DNA of 7,928 nt from DATDVC01 sp036517695 (GTDB lineage: Bacteria > Patescibacteriota > Minisyncoccia > Phycocordibacterales > WO2-35-19): the NCBI GenBank assembly GCA_036517695.1, contig DATDVC010000019.1, positions 1-7,928 of the forward strand. Direction: 5' to 3'. The notes beneath the pieces are model-generated. The model did not search any database. It was not told the DNA's origin and saw nothing but the letters and a program-made list of their open reading frames with translations. Shown one piece after another: positions 1-5,455 of the stretch (position 1 is the stretch's first letter; each line of letters starts with the position of its first letter). A program made the translations under genes and the position numbers.

Positions 1-1
1 T

Positions 2-232
2 ACAAAATCACACGTTGATATGGTGAACGGCGCACTGGGCATAGCACATGGTTTAGAAATACTAGCAAACGTGTTCGATGATCCATTGAAAAGTTTGCAG
101 GGCACACAAACTTATACCGAGAATGGAGATTTATTTACAACAGCTTTATATGCGACTACAGAATTTATCAAAAAAAATAATATCGAGTATAAACAAGGGA
201 GCGGTGGATACTATCTATTGTACGGGATATAA
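2..232 (+). CDS. C-terminal end of an unrecognised protein (5'-truncated by window edge)
   Basis: The frame is open from the first base it can use and ends at TAA 230-232, so at least 76 residues of the C-terminus are visible. An ATG lies at 20, but the six codons before it (TKSHVD) are also open, so I treat this as the end of a longer gene and not as a gene starting at 20. The visible part has a hydrophobic, probably helical stretch (roughly MVNGALGIAHGLEILANVF), then a Thr/Tyr-rich segment, and ends GSGGYYLLYGI. I see no catalytic motif and no clear membrane anchor. The following gene starts 32 nt downstream and has its own possible promoter, so a functional link with the secretion genes cannot be claimed. 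A genuine 70-aa gene starting at 20 remains possible. Confidence 0.5.
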   Translation, partial: TKSHVDMVNGALGIAHGLEILANVFDDPLKSLQGTQTYTENGDLFTTALYATTEFIKKNNIEYKQGSGGYYLLYGI

Positions 233-233
233 T
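205..233 (+). promoter_or_regulatory. Possible sigma-70-type promoter for the secretion cluster
   Basis: A perfect -10 hexamer TATAAT lies at 228-233, with TGGATA (four of six matches to TTGACA) at 205-210, exactly 17 bp upstream. Transcription would start near 240 and give a leader of about 25 nt before the ATG at 265. The -10 overlaps the stop codon of the preceding gene. In AT-rich DNA such matches arise by chance, so the perfect hexamer, correct spacing and position before the first gene of the cluster make this plausible but not proven. Confidence 0.4.
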
Positions 234-238
234 TTAAA

Positions 239-268
239 TACGAAAATCATGCGAATCAACACGAATGA
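239..268 (+). repeat. Short degenerate CGAA-type repeat in the leader
   Basis: The leader holds three CGAA cores at 241-244, 252-255 and 262-265, spaced 11 and 10 nt apart, each followed by an A/T-rich trinucleotide (AAT, TCA, TGA). The last copy runs into the ATG at 265. It is unrelated in sequence to the TTA-NNN-TAA elements further on but occupies the same kind of place, between a stop codon and a start codon. There are only three imperfect units, so chance similarity is possible. Confidence 0.3.
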
Positions 269-1539
269 CTACAAAATTTTATAAATATAAAAAAGTTTTT
301 GTTTGTCTTATTTTCTTTATAGTATTGGTTTTTTCGATTTCTCCGATTTTTGCAAAACCGGCAAATGCCCAATTGTTTGTACCAGTTTGGGATCCAGCAA
401 ATCTTAAAGCTAATAGTGTAACTGCTGTCACTAACACCAAACTAACAGTCAAGGAATATATTTTGGATGCAGTTTTATACAAAATGATTGATTTGATCAT
501 CAAACGAATGACTGCCAGTACCGTAAATTGGATTAATTCCGGCTTTAAAGGAAAACCTGCTTATGTTACTGACCCAACTGCATACTTCCAAAGCATTGGG
601 GACAGGGTTGCCGGAAATTTTATTGCCAATAACCCAAACCTAAATTTCCTCTGTGGGCCAATAAGCGCAAGGATAAAAATCGCTTTAGCTCAAAGTTACT
701 CCGGATACAACGAAAGCTGGCAATGCACCTTGAGTGACGCTTATGGAAATATGGAAGATTTTATAAACGACTTCGAGCGTGGCGGGTGGGACAAATTCTT
801 CCGCTTGACCCAAGAGCCGCAGAACAACCCGATCGGCGCATACCTCCAAGCCGAAGGATCTTTGGCCAGAGCTATTGCTCAAGAGGTTGGGGAGAAGGAT
901 AAGGAGCTTAGTTGGGGTAGAGGATTTATGTCTTTCAAAACTTGTCCAACCGGGCGCAAAGTGGTGGGAACAGTTAAAAATCCAGACGGATCAAATAGTG
1001 TAACTTACGAAGACGGAGTGACACTTAACCAACAGACAGTCCCACAAGTTGGAGATTGTGGAGTCAAGGAACAAACCTCAACCCCAGGATCTGTCATACA
1101 AGAAAAACTTGATAGTGTTTTGACTATTGGGGATAAAAGGATAGCTGTAGCAAATGAAATAAATGAGATAATCAGCGCTTTACTAAATCAACTTACACAA
1201 AGAATTGTAGGCGGCATAGGAAGTGGTCTAAAAGGTTTGAGTGGTTCTGATTCTGCAAATAACAGTCAGTCCACATCATTTACCAGTCTGTTACACAACC
1301 CAAGTGATGATCAAATCATTGACGATTATGTTAGATCTTCTAATGAAAACTTGATAAACGAGGCCAGTACACCAATTCCCAATCCGTATGAATGTTTTGA
1401 CAATCCAAGTTTACCAGAATGCTCTCCCCCAGGAGAAACCTTGATACCACCCCCAATCACAGTCACCCCCACACCGACATGCGATCCGGCTCTAAACAAT
1501 TGTGAGACGGCGGGACAGCCGCCGACAAGCCAATTTTGA
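265..1539 (+). CDS. Exported cysteine-containing protein of the T4SS cluster, function unknown
   Basis: The protein has 424 aa. The N-terminus is a typical signal peptide: a basic start (Lys 4, 7, 9 and 10), a hydrophobic core at about 11-25, and two possible cleavage sites, after IFA (30) or after ANA (35). The rest lacks a convincing membrane segment, so it is probably exported. Eight cysteines follow the signal and are spaced as four pairs: 130/154, 227/265, 377/386 and 406/413. This suggests disulfides in an extracytoplasmic protein. Residues 274-325 run from TPGSVIQ through an amphipathic helix (VANEINEIISALLNQL) to a Gly-rich stretch. I recall similar segments in uncharacterised exported proteins next to VirB6-like genes of Parcubacteria, but I know no function. 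The C-terminus from about 370 is Pro/Thr-rich. The gene lies 8 nt before the virB6-like gene. A periplasmic or surface T4SS subunit, analogous in place to VirB5, is inference. No Shine-Dalgarno precedes the ATG. Confidence 0.8.
   Translation: MTTKFYKYKKVFVCLIFFIVLVFSISPIFAKPANAQLFVPVWDPANLKANSVTAVTNTKLTVKEYILDAVLYKMIDLIIKRMTASTVNWINSGFKGKPAYVTDPTAYFQSIGDRVAGNFIANNPNLNFLCGPISARIKIALAQSYSGYNESWQCTLSDAYGNMEDFINDFERGGWDKFFRLTQEPQNNPIGAYLQAEGSLARAIAQEVGEKDKELSWGRGFMSFKTCPTGRKVVGTVKNPDGSNSVTYEDGVTLNQQTVPQVGDCGVKEQTSTPGSVIQEKLDSVLTIGDKRIAVANEINEIISALLNQLTQRIVGGIGSGLKGLSGSDSANNSQSTSFTSLLHNPSDDQIIDDYVRSSNENLINEASTPIPNPYECFDNPSLPECSPPGETLIPPPITVTPTPTCDPALNNCETAGQPPTSQF
1508..1524 (+). promoter_or_regulatory. 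GC-rich hairpin at the end of the exported-protein gene
   Basis: A perfect 6-bp stem CGGCGG/CCGCCG (1508-1513 with 1519-1524) encloses a 5-nt loop. It lies in the last codons of the exported-protein gene, in otherwise AT-rich sequence, 23 nt before the ATG of the virB6-like gene. TTTT follows at 1534-1537, which is short for an intrinsic terminator. It could be a weak attenuator, a translational control or an RNA processing signal. It also encodes Ala-Gly-Gln-Pro-Pro, so codon choice alone could explain it. Confidence 0.35.
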
Positions 1540-1547
1540 AATCAAAA

Positions 1548-3521
1548 ATGACCAAAAAACTTTTAACATTTGGAATATTGGCGATTGTGATGGTGGGAGT
1601 CTTCGCCCCAATGAGTGTATTTGGTGCAGCATGTACACCAGAACAATTAGCGGCGGGGTGGAAAAATTTGCCCGGTGCTGGAATAGGAGCTACAGTAAAT
1701 TGTTCTCCGCCGGCAAAAGCAGGGCAAAGTGACACACCTGTTCTTGATTTGTTATCAGATGCAGTCTTTGCCTCTTTTGGTCCACTTATAAAAGGCATCA
1801 CCGGTGTCATTATGGCATTATCGGCTGGCGTTTTATGGCTAAGCGGAACACTGTTTGATGAGATAGTAAAATACTCTATCATCGAAACGGCCAAAAATAT
1901 AGGCGGGGAAGAAGGAACCATAGGTGAAAGCATTAGCCAAGCATGGGCGGCATTGCGCGATGTTGCCAACATGTTCTTTATATTCGTGCTTCTTTTTGTC
2001 GCCTTCAAGGCAATGTTCTCCTTAAGTTTTGGTGATGTTGGTAAAAATGTTTTAAATATCATTATTGTCGCGCTTCTTATAAATTTCAGTCTCTTCTTTT
2101 CAAAAATAGTCATTGATGCGTCAAACATTGCGGCTATCGGTTTTTATAATTCAATAACCAACGCTCGAGTTTCAAGCGAAGCAGGAGAGGGTAGCACCGT
2201 TGGCAACAGTGGTGGACAGAGCACCATAACCACCGGATACATGAGATTGCTCGGCCTCAACAGTCTTTATGATCCAAAAACTCTTCTGCAAAGTCCGGAT
2301 GATGCAAGTCAGATGCTAATACATGGTGTCATGAGCTCAATATTTTTGCTCATTACGGCCGTTATTTTCCTCATCGCGGCAATAATGTTTGCTGCGCGAT
2401 TTGTTATTTTAATTTTCCTCATGATTCTTTCTCCTCTGGCGCTAATCGCGCTAATCATACCCGGACAAAGCGGTAAGTTTAATACCTGGAAAAACGCTTT
2501 GATAGATCAATCTTTCTTTGCTCCGATTTTCTTTGCCATGACATGGGTGGTGTTTAAGGTTGGAATAGGATTAGAAATTAGCAAGGGGCTACTTGGAGCA
2601 AACAGTGCCACGCTTGCCGCCGGATTGAAAAATCCAAGTCCCGACGGCATGCAACTTATATTAAATTACGTAATTATCATTGGCCTTTCCATCGCCGCCC
2701 TCATCTTCTCCAAACAAATGGCGTCAAAAACTGCTGGATTTACTGCAATTAGCGGAGCAATTGGGACAGGAGCGATTGGTGGTGCAGCCCTAATGGGTAG
2801 ACAGAGTTTTGGTAGAGCAGCGAGCAGATTAGAGAAATCACAAAGATTCCAAAGACTGGCCGCCCAACACCAAAAAACATTTGGCACTCTATATTCAGGT
2901 ACACAAAAAATGGCTAGAGGAAGTTTTGATGTTAGATCTTCTGATACAATTAAAAAAGTTCCCGGTCTTGGAAAAGAACTTGATATTTTGGGAACACCTT
3001 CAGAAAAAGGAAAGGGTGGTTTTGAGAAATACAGAGAAGAAAAAACAAAGAGGGTTATTGAGAAAGGCAAACAATTTACCGACAGACAGGCAAGAGTTGC
3101 TTATGCAAGAAATATTGCTTCTAAGATACACGCGCATCGTGGTAGTACTCCAAACAATGTAAATTCTTTGTTTGGGATGATGGGTCGATCAAATAGGGTT
3201 GCTGCCGCAACGTTGATAGACGAAAGAATAAGAGAATTGAGAACAGATATGAACGCAGCGAGGGGTGAATTAAATACTTTGAATAACCAGATGGGCTTCA
3301 CTCCAAATACTGGCGCTTACGTTGGAGTATTTACAGCACCAGCAGGAATGTTAGCAACACTAACCCCAGCAGAACAAGCTAGGTATACTATCCTAGCAGG
3401 GCCAGCGGCTACAAACGGTAGCGTTGCAAACATGAGTGCAGAAATGCAAACCCTTAATGACCCGGCAACCGGATTGAGGTCAACGTTGGGATTGGACAAT
3501 ACATTAAGACAACAATTCTAA
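1548..3521 (+). CDS. VirB6/TrbL-like polytopic inner-membrane T4SS protein with long soluble tail
   Basis: From ATG 1548 the protein has 657 aa; a TTG at 1536, overlapping the upstream TGA, would add MKSK. ATG is preferred because MTKKLLTFG begins a normal signal or anchor sequence. Hydrophobic segments lie at about 7-26, 77-103, 139-159, 169-190, 264-287, 288-305, 324-342 and 370-391. A short segment between the first two holds two cysteines (29, 52), and a Ser/Gly-rich loop of about 60 residues lies between the fourth and fifth. This is the layout of the TrbL/VirB6 family, which forms the inner-membrane channel part of T4SS. After the last segment comes a tail of about 265 residues: a Gly/Ala stretch (400-417), a Lys/Arg-rich region (422-530), a likely short coiled coil (about 553-583), and an Ala/Thr-rich end. 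The tail is probably cytoplasmic. The place beside prgI, traC-like and virB4 genes supports the call. The family is assigned from topology and context, not from a sequence signature. Confidence 0.82.
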   Translation: MTKKLLTFGILAIVMVGVFAPMSVFGAACTPEQLAAGWKNLPGAGIGATVNCSPPAKAGQSDTPVLDLLSDAVFASFGPLIKGITGVIMALSAGVLWLSGTLFDEIVKYSIIETAKNIGGEEGTIGESISQAWAALRDVANMFFIFVLLFVAFKAMFSLSFGDVGKNVLNIIIVALLINFSLFFSKIVIDASNIAAIGFYNSITNARVSSEAGEGSTVGNSGGQSTITTGYMRLLGLNSLYDPKTLLQSPDDASQMLIHGVMSSIFLLITAVIFLIAAIMFAARFVILIFLMILSPLALIALIIPGQSGKFNTWKNALIDQSFFAPIFFAMTWVVFKVGIGLEISKGLLGANSATLAAGLKNPSPDGMQLILNYVIIIGLSIAALIFSKQMASKTAGFTAISGAIGTGAIGGAALMGRQSFGRAASRLEKSQRFQRLAAQHQKTFGTLYSGTQKMARGSFDVRSSDTIKKVPGLGKELDILGTPSEKGKGGFEKYREEKTKRVIEKGKQFTDRQARVAYARNIASKIHAHRGSTPNNVNSLFGMMGRSNRVAAATLIDERIRELRTDMNAARGELNTLNNQMGFTPNTGAYVGVFTAPAGMLATLTPAEQARYTILAGPAATNGSVANMSAEMQTLNDPATGLRSTLGLDNTLRQQF

Positions 3522-3525
3522 ATAT

Positions 3526-4116
3526 ATGGATTTTGAGAAAATATCAGAAGCAATAAAAAAGTCTTCAAACCAAGTAAAAAATTTACTTTTTTCAGATCGC
3601 TTAGGAGGATTAGTTCAAGATATCGCTTGGGATAATGCCTTGAGTGAAGAAACTGCTTTGAAACTGGGGGACGAGGTGAGTTACGTTATTTTGAGTTTAA
3701 AACCAAAGGAAGGTTTCAAAAACTCTTTACTTCAGATGGGAATAAAGTCAGAAAATGTTGAAAAAATAGCAAGCGAGGTTAACATAAAAATATTTTCTCA
3801 AATAAACATGGGCGGCAACAATCAAAAATATCCCGAAAATATAGAAACTCAAACCAAAAAAGAAGACGGTAGCAAAAAACCAGAATTATCTAGAAAGGAT
3901 CTGTCCTCCAACTCCATCGGGCAATCATTCGAAGACCTGATACTAAATCAGGCGAGGGGGATGCAGCCGGCGAAGGAGAGTGGCCAGCAGACAGTATCTA
4001 GTAGCCAGGCCCCAGACAATCTGCCGATTGAAAATAATGCGCAACAAAATAAACCAGAAATAAAAGTGCCTAATTATTCTGGGAGCGATCCGTATAGAGA
4101 ACCCCTCGAGAATTAA
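3526..4116 (+). CDS. Unrecognised soluble protein with C-terminal DPYREPLEN motif
   Basis: This 196-aa protein starts 4 nt after the virB6-like stop codon, so it is very probably co-transcribed and perhaps translationally coupled. It has no signal peptide or membrane segment. Residues 1-95 look like a compact helical domain (MDFEKISEAIKKSSNQVKNL, then a hydrophobic LGDEVSYVILSL segment and a helix ending FSQI). Residues 96-180 are rich in Asn, Gln, Ser, Lys and Glu and look disordered. The protein ends with a short patterned tail, VPNYSGSDPYREPLEN (181-196), which resembles a linear docking motif; I recall similar DPYREP endings in uncharacterised Patescibacteria proteins but cannot verify it here. 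Its stop codon lies inside the first unit of repeat element E1. A cytoplasmic adaptor for the secretion machine is inference from position only. Confidence 0.75.
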   Translation: MDFEKISEAIKKSSNQVKNLLFSDRLGGLVQDIAWDNALSEETALKLGDEVSYVILSLKPKEGFKNSLLQMGIKSENVEKIASEVNIKIFSQINMGGNNQKYPENIETQTKKEDGSKKPELSRKDLSSNSIGQSFEDLILNQARGMQPAKESGQQTVSSSQAPDNLPIENNAQQNKPEIKVPNYSGSDPYREPLEN

Positions 4117-4214
4117 CCTAATTATTCTAATTGACCTAAGAAAACCCCAATTTTAAATATTGGGAAATTGGAGCTTGTCTAGAATAATTAGTATAATTAG
4201 AGCAATTAGAATAA
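4113..4214. repeat. Element E1: inverted arms of 9-bp TTA-NNN-TAA units, before prgI
   Basis: Left arm 4113-4139 has three 9-bp units with middle triplets ACC, TTC and ACC (the last begins TTG). Right arm 4179-4214 has four units with middle triplets GAA, GTA, GAG and GAA; the first begins CTA and the third ends CAA. The arms can pair: AATTATTCTAATTG (4120-4133) is the exact complement of 4203-4216, and pairing continues past a 2-nt mismatch into 4136-4139 with 4197-4200. The core 4140-4178 has its own hairpin, CCCAAT 4146-4151 with ATTGGG 4159-4164. The first unit supplies the TAA of the upstream gene, and prgI starts 10 nt after the last unit. Bases 4175-4217 match 4679-4721 of E2 over 43 nt with one difference, which shows common origin. 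Confidence 0.88.
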
Positions 4215-4224
4215 TTTAAACGCC

Positions 4225-4644
4225 ATGCGTTTCCAAGTTCCACAATTTATAGATGTCGAGGATAAAATTTTTGGGCCATTTACGCTCAAGCAGTTTATTT
4301 ACCTCGCCGGCGCGGCGTCAGTGGCTCTTGTCGCCACCACTATTTTTGGAGTTTTTTTGGGCCTTCTCATTTCTTCTCCTATAGTCCTTCTGGCATTGGC
4401 TTTGGCTTTTTACAAAATAAACAACAGGCCTTTTATCTTCGCCTTGGAATCTGCATTTAAATACGCCACCAAAGACAAGCTTTATATTTGGAAAAAGAAA
4501 ACTCCAGAGGAAAGAGCGGCGGAACAAAATGAAAAAAAATACAGCTCGCTTGTGGTGCCCAATCTTTCCGGAAGCAAACTGAAAGATATGAATTGGGAGT
4601 TGGATGTGAAAAAGAAAGAAGACGAATTGCTAAGCAATTCGTAA
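4225..4644 (+). CDS. prgI: PrgI-family protein (VirB3-like T4SS membrane subunit)
   Basis: This 139-aa protein opens with MRFQVPQFIDVEDKIFGPFT, the recognisable start of PrgI-family proteins found beside VirB4 genes in Gram-positive conjugative elements and in Patescibacteria. Two membrane segments follow at about 23-43 and 47-63, separated by a short Ser-Ser-Pro turn. A basic segment KDKLYIWKKKTPEERAAE (83-100) and a charged tail complete it. This matches VirB3 in size and topology: a small inner-membrane protein that works with VirB4. Family members are usually about 100-140 aa, so it appears intact. The ATG lies 10 nt after element E1 with no Shine-Dalgarno between. The traC-like and virB4 genes follow in the expected order, each separated by another copy of the repeat element. 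Confidence 0.9.
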   Translation: MRFQVPQFIDVEDKIFGPFTLKQFIYLAGAASVALVATTIFGVFLGLLISSPIVLLALALAFYKINNRPFIFALESAFKYATKDKLYIWKKKTPEERAAEQNEKKYSSLVVPNLSGSKLKDMNWELDVKKKEDELLSNS

Positions 4645-4718
4645 TTAACCTAATTGACCTAAAATTAGAAATTGGGATTTGTTTAGAATAATTAGTATAA
4701 TTAGAGCAATTAGAATAA
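4645..4718. repeat. Element E2: inverted arms of 9-bp TTA-NNN-TAA units, before the traC-like gene
   Basis: This is the shortest copy. Left arm 4645-4662 has two units, TTAACCTAA and TTGACCTAA. Right arm 4683-4718 has four units with middle triplets GAA, GTA, GAG and GAA, in the same order as E1. The core 4663-4682 carries GAAATTGGGATTTGT (4668-4682). The two left units each match the complement of the last two right units at seven of nine positions, so a long imperfect AT-rich hairpin is possible. The element begins directly after the TAA of prgI and ends 8 nt before the next ATG. Confidence 0.88.
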
Positions 4719-4726
4719 TTTGAGCT

Positions 4727-5353
4727 ATGAGCAAAAATGCTACACAAGAATTTGTGCCGATAGATGATGTCCGCGATGGCATCGTGATACTCAAAGACGG
4801 CGGGATGCGCGGGGTGCTTATGGCCTCCTCCATAAATTTTTCCCTAAAATCAAATGACGAGAGACAGGCCATACTTTTGCAGTTCCAGGATTTTCTGAAT
4901 TCTTTGGATTTTTCCATACAAATCATCGTGGAGTCGAGACGGCTCGACATAAGGCCATACATAGCTCTTCTTGAGACCAGACACAAGGAACAGACCAACG
5001 ACTTGATGAAAATTCAGATAGAGCAGTATATCGCTTTTATAAGAAGCTTCACCGAATCTACAAACATAATGACAAAAAGCTTTTTCATTGTGGTGCCATA
5101 TGACGCCGCCATCATATCTTCAAAGGGAAACCCGCTCTCCGACCTCCTTGGCAAAAAAAATCAGAGTCGAGAAATAAAAGAGGAGGATTTTGAGGAAAAG
5201 AAAAATCAATTGGAACAAAGAATGGGAGTGGTCGAGCAGGGGCTTGTGCGATGCGGAGTTCGAGTAGCCAAGCTCGGGACAGACGAAGTAGTAGAGTTGT
5301 TTTATAAGATATTCAATCCGGGCGAAACGGAGAAACCCATTAAGATAAATTGA
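4727..5353 (+). CDS. TraC-like protein resembling a VirB4 N-terminal domain
   Basis: This 208-aa protein has no signal peptide or membrane segment and no Walker motif. It begins with EFVPIDDVRDGIVILKDGGM (8-27), then a beta-strand-like stretch and FQDFLNSLDFSIQIIVESRR (53-72), which resembles the N-terminal domain of VirB4/TraC ATPases. Further on are SFFIVVPYD (118-126), an acidic and basic helical region (about 145-172), and a C-terminal RCGVRVAKLGTDEVVELFY segment. Separate TraC-like proteins of this kind sit between prgI and virB4 in conjugative elements of monoderm bacteria and in Patescibacteria. It probably binds the VirB4 motor or the PrgI protein at the membrane, which is inference. 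It is not a piece broken off the downstream gene, because that protein has its own N-terminal domain. Its stop codon TGA (5351-5353) lies inside the first unit of E3. Confidence 0.8.
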   Translation: MSKNATQEFVPIDDVRDGIVILKDGGMRGVLMASSINFSLKSNDERQAILLQFQDFLNSLDFSIQIIVESRRLDIRPYIALLETRHKEQTNDLMKIQIEQYIAFIRSFTESTNIMTKSFFIVVPYDAAIISSKGNPLSDLLGKKNQSREIKEEDFEEKKNQLEQRMGVVEQGLVRCGVRVAKLGTDEVVELFYKIFNPGETEKPIKIN

Positions 5354-5445
5354 CCTAATTTCTAATTAACCTAATTAATCTAAACAATGACAAAATCCCA
5401 AATTTCCATTTAGAATAATTAGAGCAATTAGAGTACTTAGAATAA
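5350..5445. repeat. Element E3: inverted arms of 9-bp TTA-NNN-TAA units, before virB4
   Basis: Left arm 5350-5383 holds TTGACCTAA, a 7-nt shortened unit TTTCTAA, TTAACCTAA and TTAATCTAA. Right arm 5410-5445 holds four units with middle triplets GAA, GAG, GAG (this one ending TAC) and GAA. It lacks the GTA unit of E1 and E2 and so has no TATAAT. The core 5384-5409 contains ACAAAATCCCAAATTTCC, whose complement closely resembles the E2 core, so the core is inverted while the arms keep their polarity. The first unit contains the stop codon of the traC-like gene. The virB4 ATG is 10 nt after the last unit. Confidence 0.85.
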
Positions 5446-5455
5446 TTTTCAGGAT

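Noticed and set aside
1537..1539. TGA read as glycine (recoded stop)
   Set aside because: TGA ends two genes at sensible points with the next gene following closely, and no frame has an internal TGA; reading on would meet TAA within a few codons.
1520..1557. VirB6-like protein as a lipoprotein because of a Cys after the signal segment
   Set aside because: The residues before that Cys are Gly-Ala-Ala, with no Leu, Val or Ile at position -3, so it is not a lipobox.
1463..2128. Long open frame (221 codons) on the - strand
   Set aside because: It lies opposite the end of the exported-protein gene and the membrane part of the virB6-like gene, and its translation shows no coherent domain; the + strand genes have clear signal and membrane features.
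2666..3070. Open frame of 134 codons on the - strand
   Set aside because: It is antisense to the virB6-like tail and its Pro/Leu/Ser-rich product looks like a reverse reading of Gly/Lys/Glu codons.
3603..3608. AGGAGG, a perfect Shine-Dalgarno-like sequence
   Set aside because: It lies inside the 196-aa gene with no ATG, GTG or TTG at a suitable distance leading to a credible frame.
4113..4214. E1-E3 as intrinsic terminators
   Set aside because: The possible stems are long but AT-rich, and no U-tract follows the right arm; genes of the same cluster continue on the same strand at once.
4113..5445. The periodic arrays as a CRISPR
   Set aside because: Units are 9 bp with 3 variable bases, far shorter than CRISPR repeats and spacers, and the arms are inverted; no cas gene is present.
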